Assembly (NCBI RefSeq): GCF_026163565.1
Contig: NZ_JAPDKN010000011.1
Location: 1-64,000, forward strand
Length of the DNA stretch: 64,000 bases
Reading direction: 5' to 3'
DNA from: Chryseobacterium sp. YIM B08800
Lineage (GTDB): Bacteria > Bacteroidota > Bacteroidia > Flavobacteriales > Weeksellaceae
In this document: positions 5,635 to 15,027 of the stretch, one piece after another
How positions within the stretch are numbered: the stretch's first letter is position 1
How the letters are laid out: each line of letters begins with the position of its first letter
Program-made: the position numbers and the translations under genes
Notes under the pieces: model-generated
What the model was told of the DNA's origin: nothing
Databases searched by the model: none
The model's input: only the letters and a program-made list of their open reading frames with translations

Positions 5635-7905
5635 TTATTCTCTGTTTTTTACAACAATCCAACCGGATAATTTTACCGGAGTTTTGGTTTTATTGTTTTC
5701 GTTCCATGTTACAGAATACCAGTAGCTTCCTGTAGGAACTTTTCTTCCACCTGCAGTTCCGTCCCATTTGTAATTATTGGTTTTGTCTCCCTGGTGAATT
5801 TTTGCTCCGTAACGGTTGTAAACACTAAATGTTAAATCTATTTTACTTCCCAATGCAGAGTAATCTATCACATCATTACGGCCGTCTCCGTTTGGCGTGA
5901 TTACGTTAATGATATTAGGAACCGTAACTTCAGTTTCCATTGGTTCGCAATCGTAAGAGTCTTTTACGAAAATTTTGTGTACTCCTCTTGAAAGTCCTTT
6001 AAATACATTAGAAGCTTGCCAGTTTACATTATCTAAAGAATATTGGTAAGCTGGAGTTCCACCATTAGCATAAACCGTTATTGTTGTTGCAGCTACATCA
6101 ACTGATGTAATTACGGGTTGCTCCGAAGCAAATACTTTTACGTTTTGAAGAGCGGTACAATCTCCTGTTTTTAGTTTTACCCAATGGGTTCCAACTCCTA
6201 CGTTTGAAATGGTTTGAGTGGTTGCACCCGTGCTCCATTCGTAGCTATCAAAACCTGTTCCTGCATCCAATGTCGTTTTATCTTCTACACAGATGATTTT
6301 ATCTTTTAAAACTGTAGAATATACAGGTGGAATTACCGTTAAAGTCACTTTTGCGATTGCATAACATCCGTTTGCATTGGTTACTTTGATGTAAACTACT
6401 CCGTTTGGAGCAATGTAAGGGTTGGTTGTTACAATCTCATTGCTTCCGTTGATGGCGTCTTGTAATGATGGGTAATATTTTTTTGTTACCCCGGTTTGTG
6501 TGGTTACTATAGCATTGGTAAGATTAAATGATCCCATTGCAACATTATCTTCCTGGAAACATGATCTAAGAGTTGTATCATTTACAACAACAACAGGGAA
6601 GTGATTAAGAGTAATAACTGCATTGTCTGTACATCCTTGTGGAGTGGTAACTTTTACGTGAACTGTTCCTCCGTTTGCTGAAGGGTAATTTGCCCAGTTT
6701 AGGATTTCACCAGTTCCTGCATTAAGGTTGGCAAGGGTAGGATAATATCTTTTTGTGACACCCGGAAGTGTAGTTACAGCAGCGGTACTCAAGTCGAAAT
6801 AGGCAACTCCTGCATTGTTATTGTTACAAGCGCTTATCGTGGCATCATCTGCGGCAAACGGACTCGGATTTAAAATAATTCTTGCATCACCATTATCACA
6901 TAAAGTAGATGAAGGATCTTTTATAACTACAGAAATCGTTGTATTCCCAGAATATTGAAAATTCGTAGGAAAAGGAATAGGGGTGGGATTACCTAAAACA
7001 TAATAAGTGATGATATAGTTTCCTGGGTTGTTTACAAACTGATTGGCATAAGACGTTAAATCTATAAAGCCGTTTCCGGTTGCAGGGTTTGTACATACAA
7101 ATGGTGTAATGCTGTTTTGTAAAATTGGAACTTTATCAATGTATATTTTAGCATTTTTAATAGAATGTCTTGCGCTTGCCGCTCCTGTTCCTGCAGAAAA
7201 ACCGAAATATCCCTGAGTCATACCAATTGCACCACCAGAAGGAGCAAAAGAAGTATCTGTAATAAGCACACCGTCTATTCTTATCTGGATTTTCCAGTTA
7301 TTAATGTTACCCGGATCTACCTCACCATTTACTTCCACATGTTTATAATTGGCTCCTACAAAGGGTTGGGTAGGATTAAGATCTGCAGAGTGAAAAGTAC
7401 TGTTTGCGGTCATATTGTATTCAATATTCGGGTTTCCGGCAGGTACATTGTTTGTACCATATAGAACGTGCACTTTACTCATTTGTCCTTCCGTAGAGTT
7501 GTTGAATATATCAAATGCAACCATTAATCCGTTTGCGTTTGCAGGGATTCCAAGTCCACCACCTGTTGTAAAGGTAGTTGGAGGATTAGAAAGATACCAG
7601 AATGTAAGACCGTCACCTCTTCCGTAAGAGGTTGTACCGTTTCCGTCTATTCTGAAATCAAATTCAACTTTCCATTTATCGCAATATCTAAGATTGATAG
7701 GATTAGACAACTTAATCGCACCAAATTTACTGGTTTGGTCAGGAGTAAGCTGTACAAAGTCTCCGGTTGCTGTTGCAGAAGGAACAATATCCCATCCTGT
7801 TGTATTGATTACGGGTGTGCCTGTGAGCTGATAAGTTTGGGCATTGATTTTAGTATTGAATATTGTTAGTATTAACAGAAAAGTGGTGAGTAAAAGTTTT
7901 TTCAT
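5635..7905 (-). CDS. T9SS type B surface protein with L-type lectin domain
   Basis: A 756-residue exported protein. Order: signal peptide (1-22), legume-lectin-like beta-sandwich (about 23-258, with the GDGLTFWYL strand typical of bacterial L-type lectins), and two repeats of about 85 residues (start Cys-Asn-Asn or Ser-Cys, then KxYYPxL, end GCxxxAxxTL). These are followed by an Ig-like module with EWSTGATT, a SprB-like repeat (GGTPAYQYSLDN, then KDSYDC) and a gliding-motility C-terminal domain (about 662-756, starting VITPNGDGRNDVIDYS). The last is the type B signal for secretion and cell-surface attachment. A surface lectin or adhesin is inferred. It is the closest paralogue of the gene at 8105. 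Confidence 0.88.
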   Translation of the reverse strand: MKKLLLTTFLLILTIFNTKINAQTYQLTGTPVINTTGWDIVPSATATGDFVQLTPDQTSKFGAIKLSNPINLRYCDKWKVEFDFRIDGNGTTSYGRGDGLTFWYLSNPPTTFTTGGGLGIPANANGLMVAFDIFNNSTEGQMSKVHVLYGTNNVPAGNPNIEYNMTANSTFHSADLNPTQPFVGANYKHVEVNGEVDPGNINNWKIQIRIDGVLITDTSFAPSGGAIGMTQGYFGFSAGTGAASARHSIKNAKIYIDKVPILQNSITPFVCTNPATGNGFIDLTSYANQFVNNPGNYIITYYVLGNPTPIPFPTNFQYSGNTTISVVIKDPSSTLCDNGDARIILNPSPFAADDATISACNNNNAGVAYFDLSTAAVTTLPGVTKRYYPTLANLNAGTGEILNWANYPSANGGTVHVKVTTPQGCTDNAVITLNHFPVVVVNDTTLRSCFQEDNVAMGSFNLTNAIVTTQTGVTKKYYPSLQDAINGSNEIVTTNPYIAPNGVVYIKVTNANGCYAIAKVTLTVIPPVYSTVLKDKIICVEDKTTLDAGTGFDSYEWSTGATTQTISNVGVGTHWVKLKTGDCTALQNVKVFASEQPVITSVDVAATTITVYANGGTPAYQYSLDNVNWQASNVFKGLSRGVHKIFVKDSYDCEPMETEVTVPNIINVITPNGDGRNDVIDYSALGSKIDLTFSVYNRYGAKIHQGDKTNNYKWDGTAGGRKVPTGSYWYSVTWNENNKTKTPVKLSGWIVVKNRE

Positions 7906-8064
7906 ACTTACTTTAATATTTATTATTTGGTAAAATTATTCGTTTTTTTTGTTTAAAATAAGGTTAAAAAGGTAAGGAAGTAGCTATTGAGTATTAAAAA
8001 ATTATAGCTGGCTAAAATCTCTTGACTGCTTATTATTGCTTTGTTGATGAGGGTTTTGGAATAT

Positions 8065-8100
8065 AAAAAGCACCACATTAGGGTAAGGTGGTGCTTTTTT
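8065..8100 (-). terminator. Intrinsic terminator of the gene at 8105
   Basis: Arms AAAAAGCACCAC and GTGGTGCTTTTT around an 11-nt loop, directly after the stop of the minus-strand T9SS gene. Confidence 0.85.
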
Positions 8101-8104
8101 AAGG

Positions 8105-10360
8105 TTACTCCCTATTTTTTACCAATACCCATCCGTCATATTTTGTCTGTGTATTGTTTTTGTCGTTTTCTGTCCAGGTTATAGAATACCAGTAAGTACC
8201 GGTTGACAATTTTTTACCTCCGGAAGTTCCGTCCCAAGTGTAATTTCTTAGTTTGTCTGCTTGGTATTTCTTATTTCCATATCTGTCATAAACGGTGAAG
8301 ACAAGATTTTTCTTGTAAGCAAGAGCTGAATAATCAATGAAGTCGTTCACATTATCGCCATTTGGTGTAATTGCATTGATAAGATTCGGAACTGTTACCT
8401 GAATGTGTGTAGGGTCGCAATTGTAAAAATCTTTCACAAAAATTTTATTTTCACCTCTTGGAAGTCCGGTAAATACATTAGAATCTTGCCAGTTGATTCC
8501 GTCTAAAGAATATTTGTATGGAGCAATACCACCGGAAACATTCACAGTAATGGTATTGTTAGTAATGTCTATGCTTGAAATGACTGGGTTTGTTGCTAGT
8601 TTTACAGTTACAGCCTGTAATGTGTAGCAGTTTCCTGTTTTTAATCTTACCCAATAATCTCCTACTGCTACGTTTGTAATAGATGAAGTTGTTGCTCCGG
8701 TGCTCCATTCGTAGCCATCAAAGCCAGGTCCTGCGTCTAAAGTTGTTCTGTCATCAATACAGATTGTTTTATCTTTTAAAACAGAAGATCTTACAGGAGG
8801 AATTACTTTCAACGTTATTTTTTTAATAATATAACAACTGTTGGTACTCGTTATTTTTACATAAACATCTGCAGATTGAGAAGTGTACGTTATAGGAGCG
8901 ACGATTTCGTTGGTTCCTGCTAATGCATTTGCCAAAGTGGTATAAAACTTTTTAGTAATTCCTGCTTCAGTAGATACATTTGCAGAGGTTAGATTAAATA
9001 ATGCAGATGTTGGAGTTGCCTCAATAAAGCATGATTCTAATATAGCATCAGTTGATACAGGCAAAGGATAGAATACAAGAGTAATCTCTGCATTTCCGGT
9101 ACAGCCTTGAGGTGTGGTTACTTTTACATAAACCTTTCCTGGAGCTGAAACGTAAGTCGTAGGATTTGTGATTTCGTTAGTTCCTGCATTTAAATCGGCC
9201 AACGTTCTGTAATATTTTTTAGTAACACCGGGAACTGCTGTCACGTCAGCCGTAGAAAGGTTAAATGTTGCGGTAGGCGCACCATTATTGTTACATGCTG
9301 AAAGCGTTCTGTTATTGGCTGTAAACGGAGAAAGAGTAAGAAGGATTTTTCCGTCAGGATTATCGCAAAGGATTGCACTATTATCTCTGATAACTACACT
9401 TACTGTTGTATTGGCATTAAACTGATAATTAGTAGGTGTTGTAATAGGCGTACCTCCAACAGAATAAGTGAAAGTATAGTTAGCCGGATTTGCAACAAAC
9501 TGAGAATTGAATGAAGTTAAATTCACTGTGCCAAAACCTGTTGTAGGATTTGGGCAAAATGTTTGTGTAGCTGTAGGCTGTAGCAGGCTTACTTTATCAG
9601 TATATATTTTTACATTTTTAATAGAATGTCTCGATCTGTTACCACCTGTAGAAGCAGAAAACCCGAAATATCCCTGAGTCATTGTAGCAGCTGCTCCGGA
9701 AGCGGTAAATGGTTGATTACAGATTTGAGTTCCGTCAATCATTATTTTTATATTCCAAGTATTAGGAATCGATGTATTTACTTCAGCAGTAACCTCTACG
9801 TGTTTATATGTAGTTCCCTGAAAAGGTAGGGTTGTATTCATATCCGGCGAGTGAAAAGAGCTTCCCGCAGTGTTGAAGAATTCTACATTGTTGTTGTCTG
9901 TAGTGTTTGCAACTTGTCCGTAAGCAACGTGTACTTTACTCATTACGGCAGTAGTAGTATTGTTGTAAGTGTCAAAACCTACGATAAGACCTACAGCATT
10001 TTGTGAAACACCAAGACCAGATCCCAAAACACTTGCTACAGGCGGATTTGCAAGATACCAAAATGCAATACCATCTCCATTGGCTGTTTGGTTAGAATCC
10101 ATCCTGAAATCGAATTCTACGCGCCATTTATCGCAATATTTTAGGTTAATAGGATCATTTAACCTGATCGACCCAGATTGATTGTTGGTGTCCGGAGTTA
10201 ACTGAATAAAATCACCTCCTGTTCCTAATACAGTTGGAGAGACCATTGTCCATCCTGTTGTGTTAATAGGAACTCCTGAGAGCTGATAAGTTTGAGAGGA
10301 AAAATTTCCGGAAATACAAAGTACAAAAAGGGTAAAATAAAACAGTAATTTTTTATTCAT
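8105..10360 (-). CDS. T9SS type B surface protein with L-type lectin domain (paralogue 2)
   Basis: A 751-residue paralogue of the gene at 5635 with the same order: signal peptide, L-type lectin-like domain (about 23-255, GDGIAFWYL strand), two ~85-residue repeats, EWSTGATT Ig-like module, SprB-like repeat (GGIAPYKYSLDG, then KDFYNC) and type B sorting domain (AITPNGDNVNDFIDYS to the terminal VLVKNRE). Its C-terminal ~220 residues are closer to the protein at 12805 than to its lectin-bearing neighbour, whereas the N-terminus pairs with 5635. This mosaic pattern suggests recombination or gene conversion among the four copies. Secretion and surface exposure are family knowledge; ligand unknown. 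Confidence 0.87.
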   Translation of the reverse strand: MNKKLLFYFTLFVLCISGNFSSQTYQLSGVPINTTGWTMVSPTVLGTGGDFIQLTPDTNNQSGSIRLNDPINLKYCDKWRVEFDFRMDSNQTANGDGIAFWYLANPPVASVLGSGLGVSQNAVGLIVGFDTYNNTTTAVMSKVHVAYGQVANTTDNNNVEFFNTAGSSFHSPDMNTTLPFQGTTYKHVEVTAEVNTSIPNTWNIKIMIDGTQICNQPFTASGAAATMTQGYFGFSASTGGNRSRHSIKNVKIYTDKVSLLQPTATQTFCPNPTTGFGTVNLTSFNSQFVANPANYTFTYSVGGTPITTPTNYQFNANTTVSVVIRDNSAILCDNPDGKILLTLSPFTANNRTLSACNNNGAPTATFNLSTADVTAVPGVTKKYYRTLADLNAGTNEITNPTTYVSAPGKVYVKVTTPQGCTGNAEITLVFYPLPVSTDAILESCFIEATPTSALFNLTSANVSTEAGITKKFYTTLANALAGTNEIVAPITYTSQSADVYVKITSTNSCYIIKKITLKVIPPVRSSVLKDKTICIDDRTTLDAGPGFDGYEWSTGATTSSITNVAVGDYWVRLKTGNCYTLQAVTVKLATNPVISSIDITNNTITVNVSGGIAPYKYSLDGINWQDSNVFTGLPRGENKIFVKDFYNCDPTHIQVTVPNLINAITPNGDNVNDFIDYSALAYKKNLVFTVYDRYGNKKYQADKLRNYTWDGTSGGKKLSTGTYWYSITWTENDKNNTQTKYDGWVLVKNRE

Positions 10361-10516
10361 TTATTATAATACTTTTATTAGACGTGTAAAGATATTAAAT
10401 CTCTACTAATAAATGAATATAAATAGTTAATTATGTAAAATAAAGTATATTTTATGCAATAAAAAATATTAATGATAACGAAAAGTTGAATATGATAAGC
10501 TTTATCTTAGTTTAAT

Positions 10517-10993
10517 TCAAAATAAGGAATTGTTTTCTAAACCCTCAAAATACGTGTCTACATCGAGGTTTTCAGAATTTGCAGCAGCTACTGCGAGTTT
10601 ATCACAAAGCTCGTTTTCAAAATGTCCGGCGTGACCTTTCACCCAATGCATTTTTGGTGTATGTTGATTAAAAAGTACGACAAATCTTTTCCAGAGGTCA
10701 GGGTTTTTTACATTTTTCCAGCCTCGCTTAATCCATCCTGAAATCCAGTTTTGGTTGATGGCATCAGAAACATATTTGCTGTCGGTAAAAACGTGAATAT
10801 CATTTTCTGTTGATTTCAGTTTTTCCAATGCGGTGATTACAGCCAAAAGCTCCATCCGGTTGTTGGTGGTTTTTCTGAAACCTTTAGAAAATGTTTTTTG
10901 ATAGTTTTTTTCAGGAACACGCATCAAAATTCCGTAACCTCCTTTTCCGGGGTTTCCGCTGCAGGCTCCGTCAGTGTATATTTCAATTCTCAT
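10517..10993 (-). CDS. rnhA: Ribonuclease HI
   Basis: A 158-residue enzyme that cuts the RNA strand of RNA-DNA hybrids, in the cytoplasm. The catalytic carboxylates are visible: Asp8 (YTDGACSGNPG), Glu48 (RMELLA), Asp71 (FTDSKY) and Asp131 (CDKLA), plus the HAGH loop at 121-124. Length is normal for bacterial RNase HI. It lies downstream of dnaB in the same direction, separated by an inverted repeat of short tandem units (10992-11067). The pair interrupts the row of T9SS genes. Confidence 0.96.
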   Translation of the reverse strand: MRIEIYTDGACSGNPGKGGYGILMRVPEKNYQKTFSKGFRKTTNNRMELLAVITALEKLKSTENDIHVFTDSKYVSDAINQNWISGWIKRGWKNVKNPDLWKRFVVLFNQHTPKMHWVKGHAGHFENELCDKLAVAAANSENLDVDTYFEGLENNSLF

Positions 10994-11067
10994 TGAGGTT
11001 GAGGCTAAGGTTTAGGTTAATTGTTATTTAGATTAAATTTTTACCTTAACCTAAATCTTAACCTTAA
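10992..11067. repeat. Empty inverted-repeat unit between dnaB and rnhA
   Basis: The left arm (10994-11020) is built from GGTTGAGG/TAAGGTT/TAGGTTAA-like units and the right arm (11041-11067) from TTACCTTAACC/TAAATCTTAACC units. Reverse-complementing the right arm matches the left at roughly 20 of 27 positions. About 20 bp of AT-rich DNA separates the arms, with no ORF. The same plan occurs at 2306-2813, 3263-3358 and 58824-59306. Confidence 0.65.
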
Positions 11068-11070
11068 TTA

Positions 11071-12648
11071 TTAAAACGGAAAATCTTCTTCGTCATCAAG
11101 ATCATTCATAGAAGATCCCGAAAGTTTAGAATTGTCTGGTAAATCAAACGCTGCTCCTGGTTGTATGGTTGTTTTAATTTTTTCAAAACCACTTGGTTCA
11201 CCAAATGTAGATGAATAATCCATTCCATTGGTTGCTTCCTCGATATTTCCAAATTTTGCAAAATGCTTTAGGAAAGACAATCTTACATCTGCAGTAGCAC
11301 CGTTTCTGTGTTTTGCAATAATTAATTCTGCTTGGTTTTCGGTAGAAGTTTCTGCTCCATCTTCATCATTGTCCCAAACAGTAATTTTATAATATTCAGG
11401 TCTGAAAATAAATGAAACGATATCTGCATCCTGCTCAATTGCTCCGGATTCCCTTAGATCTGAAAGCTGAGGTCGCTTTCCGGGACGGGTTTCTACACTT
11501 CTCGAAAGCTGAGAAAGTGCAATTACAGGTACATTTAATTCTTTTGCAATTGCTTTTAATGAACGAGAAATCATTGATATTTCCTGTTCACGGTTTCCGC
11601 TGCCTTTTCCACCGCCTCCTGCAGTCATTAGCTGAAGGTAGTCAACCATGATGAGTCTTACTCCATGTTGCATTACCAATCTTCGGCATTTTGCTCTAAA
11701 GTCAAATATAGAAAGGGAAGGAGTTTCATCAATATATAAAGGTGCGTTTTCTAATTCTGATACATTGGAAAATAGTCTTTGCCATTCTTCGTCGTCCAAT
11801 GTTCCTTTTCTTAATTTTTCTGATGAAATTTTTGTTTCGGAAGCAATCATCCTTGTGATGAGCTGTACCGATGCCATCTCTAATGAGAATAGCGCCATCG
11901 GGATTTTGTATTCTACGGCAATATTTCTCGCCATTGAAAGGATGAATGCTGTTTTTCCCATCGCAGGACGGGCTGCAATAATAATAAGGTCAGAATTTTG
12001 CCAACCTCCGGTTTCTTTATCCACATCTCTAAATCCTGATGGTACACCGGAAATACCTTCTTTGTCTTTTAAAGCTTTAATGATGTCAATAGCTTCTTTT
12101 ACTAAAGTATTGGCAGTATCAAATCCTTTTTTGATGGTTCCGTTGGTGATTTCAAAAAAAGATTGTTCAGCTTTATCTAGAAGTTCGAAAACATCGGTAG
12201 ATTCTTTATAAGAATTGTCAATTACGTTTGCCGAAACATTAATTAAACTTCTTAAAATATATTTTTCAAGAATTACACGTACATGGTATTCGATATGGGC
12301 AGATGAGCTTACTCCCATCGTAAGCTCGATGATATAATGATCCCCACCTGCAGAACTCAATTTGTCTGTTTTTCTCATTTCCTGAATAACAGTCATAATG
12401 TCGACAGGGTGATTTCCTTCGTATAATTTTAAGATGACAGAAAATATAACCTGATGTCTAGGATCATAAAAAACTTCAGGAGTAAGCAGGTCGATAGAAT
12501 GATCAAGCCCTTTTTTATCAATTAAAAAAGTACCAATTACCAATCTTTCAAAATCTATTGCATTAGGAGGCATTTTTCCATCTGCAATCGATAGTTCCCT
12601 TGCAAAGTTCCCCTGTGTAAGAGAAGAGAGTGTTTCTTTCTGCGCCAT
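11071..12648 (-). CDS. dnaB: Replicative DNA helicase DnaB
   Basis: A 525-residue hexameric helicase that unwinds DNA at the replication fork. It has the N-terminal primase-interacting domain (about 27-130, starting PPNAIDFERLVIG) and the RecA-like core with Walker A ARPAMGKTAF (near 230), Walker B IMVDYLQLM (near 340) and the SRxLKAIAKEL segment. The C-terminus is acidic (DDEEDFPF), as in Bacteroidetes DnaB and SSB tails. No intein is present. The -7 box TATCTTTG ends 4 nt before the ATG, implying a leaderless mRNA; a start at Met26 would still leave an intact core. Confidence 0.96.
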   Translation of the reverse strand: MAQKETLSSLTQGNFARELSIADGKMPPNAIDFERLVIGTFLIDKKGLDHSIDLLTPEVFYDPRHQVIFSVILKLYEGNHPVDIMTVIQEMRKTDKLSSAGGDHYIIELTMGVSSSAHIEYHVRVILEKYILRSLINVSANVIDNSYKESTDVFELLDKAEQSFFEITNGTIKKGFDTANTLVKEAIDIIKALKDKEGISGVPSGFRDVDKETGGWQNSDLIIIAARPAMGKTAFILSMARNIAVEYKIPMALFSLEMASVQLITRMIASETKISSEKLRKGTLDDEEWQRLFSNVSELENAPLYIDETPSLSIFDFRAKCRRLVMQHGVRLIMVDYLQLMTAGGGGKGSGNREQEISMISRSLKAIAKELNVPVIALSQLSRSVETRPGKRPQLSDLRESGAIEQDADIVSFIFRPEYYKITVWDNDEDGAETSTENQAELIIAKHRNGATADVRLSFLKHFAKFGNIEEATNGMDYSSTFGEPSGFEKIKTTIQPGAAFDLPDNSKLSGSSMNDLDDEEDFPF

Positions 12649-12652
12649 AGTG

Positions 12653-12660
12653 CAAAGATA
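12653..12660 (-). promoter_or_regulatory. -7 box of dnaB, 4 nt from ATG
   Basis: TATCTTTG on the minus strand is separated from the dnaB ATG by CACT only. Sequence and spacing are almost identical to the xrtF promoter at 1238-1245. Confidence 0.6.
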
Positions 12661-12753
12661 GTTTTTTTAAAAAATAATCGGAAAATAGTATTTAAGAATT
12701 ATTGTTGATAACTTTTAAAATATGTCTATCTATAAGAGTTTGGTTGTGTTAAT

Positions 12754-12782
12754 AAAAAAATCACCCCATTGCTGAGGTGATT
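12754..12782 (-). terminator. Intrinsic terminator of the gene at 12805
   Basis: Arms AATCACC (12759-12765) and GGTGATT (12776-12782), with a run of A on the left that becomes a U-tract in minus-strand RNA. Confidence 0.75.
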
Positions 12783-12804
12783 AATTATAATTGAGAAAAA
12801 AATA

Positions 12805-14916
12805 TTATTCTCTGTTTTTTACCAATACCCATCCGTCGTATTTGGTTGGTGTACTGTTTTTGTCATTTTCATTCCAAGTGATAGTGTACCAATAAGTTCC
12901 TGTAGAGATTTTTTTACCTCCTGAAGTTCCGTTCCATTTGAAATTTCTTATTTTGTCGGCTTCATAGATTTTATTACCATATCTGTTGTAAACAACGAAT
13001 AATAAATTCTTTTTGTAAGCTAATGCAGAATAGTCTATTTCGTCATTCACATTATCTCCGTTTGGAGTAATTGCGTTAATAAGATTAGGAACAGTAACCT
13101 GAATTTGGATAGGGTTACAATCAAATGAATCTTTTACAAATATTTTGTTCTCACCTCTTGGTAAACCTGTAAATACGTTAGAATCTTGCCAATTAATTCC
13201 ATCCAGTGAATATTGGTAAGGAGCAGTTCCTCCTGAAGTATTTACTGTAATTGTATTATTTGTAATGTCGATACTTGCAATTACTGGTTGTTGTGAAGGA
13301 TAAACATATACTTGTTGAAGAGTGTAACACTTACCGGTTTTTAATTTTACCCAATAAGCTCCTACAGCAACATTTGAAATAGATTGTGTTGTAGCTCCGG
13401 TACTCCATTCGTATCCGTCGAATCCTGAACCTGCATCTAAAGTAGTTTTATCTTCCGGGCAAATAGTTTTGTTTTTAAGAACTGATGATTTTACCGGAGG
13501 TAAAACTTTTAAAGTGATTTTTGTAATAGCATAACATCCATCATTATTTGTAACTCTTACGTATACATCATTATTTGTAGAAATATAATTTGTAGCAGGG
13601 ATAATTTCGTTAGTTCCTGCTAAAGCATTCGCTTGAGAAGTGAAAAATCTTTTTGTAGTCCCTGTTTGAGATGTTACGTTAGCTTGTGTAAGATCAAAAG
13701 AAGCAGTAGTAATAGCACCTTCAATAAAACACGATTCCATCGATGCAGGTGTTACTACCACAACAGGGAAGAAGCTTAATGTGATTGTAGAATAAGCTGT
13801 ACAACCTTCCACTGATGTTACTTTTACATAAATTGTTTTAGGAGCAGATACGTATGCTGTAGGGTTTGTAATTTGATTAGTTCCCGCATTTAGATCTGCC
13901 AACGTGAGGTAGTATTTTTTTGTTGCAGTTGGGTCAGCAAATACAGCCGCAGTTGTAAGATTGAAGGTTCCTGTTCCTGCGCCGTTATTATTACATGCTT
14001 GAAGGGTCGCATTATTTGGAACAATATTTCCTTGTCTGAATTTAAATTTACCTAATTGGAAGCATCCATTAATAGGATTTGTTGGATTGGCGGGGTCTGT
14101 ATATTTAAGTCGATAATAATAAGTAGTAGTTCCATCTACCATTGTTACTGTTAAAGGATTTGCTCCTGTATTTGCATCATTATTAGAACTATGATAAGTA
14201 ACAGTGAAGTTAGGATTTCCATTGATGATTCCTGCTGATAATGTTGTAAAGTCAAACTGTGTAGGTAAGGTACACTTTAAAATTTCATTAGGTTGAGTAG
14301 GGTCTGTTGCATTAGGTACTCCAGGAGCAATAAATGGATGAGGTGTTAAAGCTGGGTCAGAAAAAGCAGATGTTAAATTTGCTGTTCCACTCCAGTGAAG
14401 AGAAAATCCTGTAGTATTCCAACTGTGGTTAGTAATGATTAGATAATATGTTTCTCCAGCGATAACATCCATATAGGGACTCCATTTGTCATTGTTTCCA
14501 TAATTTGTTGCAGGATTAGCGGGTGGAGGTAAGGTAAGATCCAAACCAGTATCTCCATTGGTTCCTGAATAATTACATCTTAAAGGTCTTACAAAAATAT
14601 TGTTGGTGTGTAGAGATGTACAACCGTTGGTGGTTGGTCCATATACTGCAAAGTCATAATCTGTAGCAGCAAGATTCGGTGCAATTGTAAATGCAAGCGT
14701 ACCAGAAGTTGCAATTGTAAATGTGTACCAAACAGAAAAACGTTCGTTTGATGCCAAACATCCATTTGTGCTTAACCCTTCTGCTATCAATCCGGCTCCA
14801 TCAGGAGTATAGGGGATGTCAGAGTTGCCACAAACAGGTAATGCCGAGACACAATCTGATTGTGAATAATATAGCTGTGAAGTAATTAAAATAAAAAAAA
14901 GTAGTAGTTTTCTCAT
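12805..14916 (-). CDS. T9SS type B surface protein (paralogue 3)
   Basis: A 703-residue exported protein: signal peptide (1-18), a Cys-rich N-terminal beta domain (about 20-190, with CVSALPVCGNSDIPYTP and SVWYTFTIATSGTLAFTI), a linker domain, two ~85-residue repeats (ACNNNGAGTGTFNLT...; ESCFIEGA...), EWSTGATT Ig-like module, SprB-like repeat and type B gliding-motility C-terminal domain (AITPNGDNVNDEIDYS to the end). The N-terminal domain resembles those common in T9SS-exported proteins with pre-peptidase-like or CUB-like folds; this assignment is tentative. It shares the N-terminal type with its neighbour at 15028 and the C-terminal sequence with 8105. Confidence 0.86.
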   Translation of the reverse strand: MRKLLLFFILITSQLYYSQSDCVSALPVCGNSDIPYTPDGAGLIAEGLSTNGCLASNERFSVWYTFTIATSGTLAFTIAPNLAATDYDFAVYGPTTNGCTSLHTNNIFVRPLRCNYSGTNGDTGLDLTLPPPANPATNYGNNDKWSPYMDVIAGETYYLIITNHSWNTTGFSLHWSGTANLTSAFSDPALTPHPFIAPGVPNATDPTQPNEILKCTLPTQFDFTTLSAGIINGNPNFTVTYHSSNNDANTGANPLTVTMVDGTTTYYYRLKYTDPANPTNPINGCFQLGKFKFRQGNIVPNNATLQACNNNGAGTGTFNLTTAAVFADPTATKKYYLTLADLNAGTNQITNPTAYVSAPKTIYVKVTSVEGCTAYSTITLSFFPVVVVTPASMESCFIEGAITTASFDLTQANVTSQTGTTKRFFTSQANALAGTNEIIPATNYISTNNDVYVRVTNNDGCYAITKITLKVLPPVKSSVLKNKTICPEDKTTLDAGSGFDGYEWSTGATTQSISNVAVGAYWVKLKTGKCYTLQQVYVYPSQQPVIASIDITNNTITVNTSGGTAPYQYSLDGINWQDSNVFTGLPRGENKIFVKDSFDCNPIQIQVTVPNLINAITPNGDNVNDEIDYSALAYKKNLLFVVYNRYGNKIYEADKIRNFKWNGTSGGKKISTGTYWYTITWNENDKNSTPTKYDGWVLVKNRE

Positions 14917-14935
14917 TTCTAAATGATTTTAATCA

Positions 14936-14943
14936 CAAATTTA
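14936..14943 (-). promoter_or_regulatory. Likely -7 box of the T9SS gene at 12805
   Basis: TAAATTTG on the minus strand, 19 nt upstream of the ATG at 14916, matches TAnnTTTG. Confidence 0.45.
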
Positions 14944-14980
14944 ACAAAAATTTAATTAATTATACGATATATCATTTAAA

Positions 14981-15015
14981 ATTGAAAAATCCGCTCAAAA
15001 AGCGGATTTTTCAAT
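14981..15015 (-). terminator. Intrinsic terminator of the gene at 15028
   Basis: Perfect 15-bp arms (14981-14995 and 15001-15015; core AAAAATCCGCT/AGCGGATTTTT) around a CAAAA loop. Symmetrical A/T flanks would also work on the plus strand. Confidence 0.9.
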
Positions 15016-15027
15016 TTAATTTTTATT

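Noticed and set aside
11648-12211. 187-residue open frame on the plus strand
   Set aside because: It lies wholly antisense to dnaB, has no recognisable domain, and its composition follows from the opposite strand.
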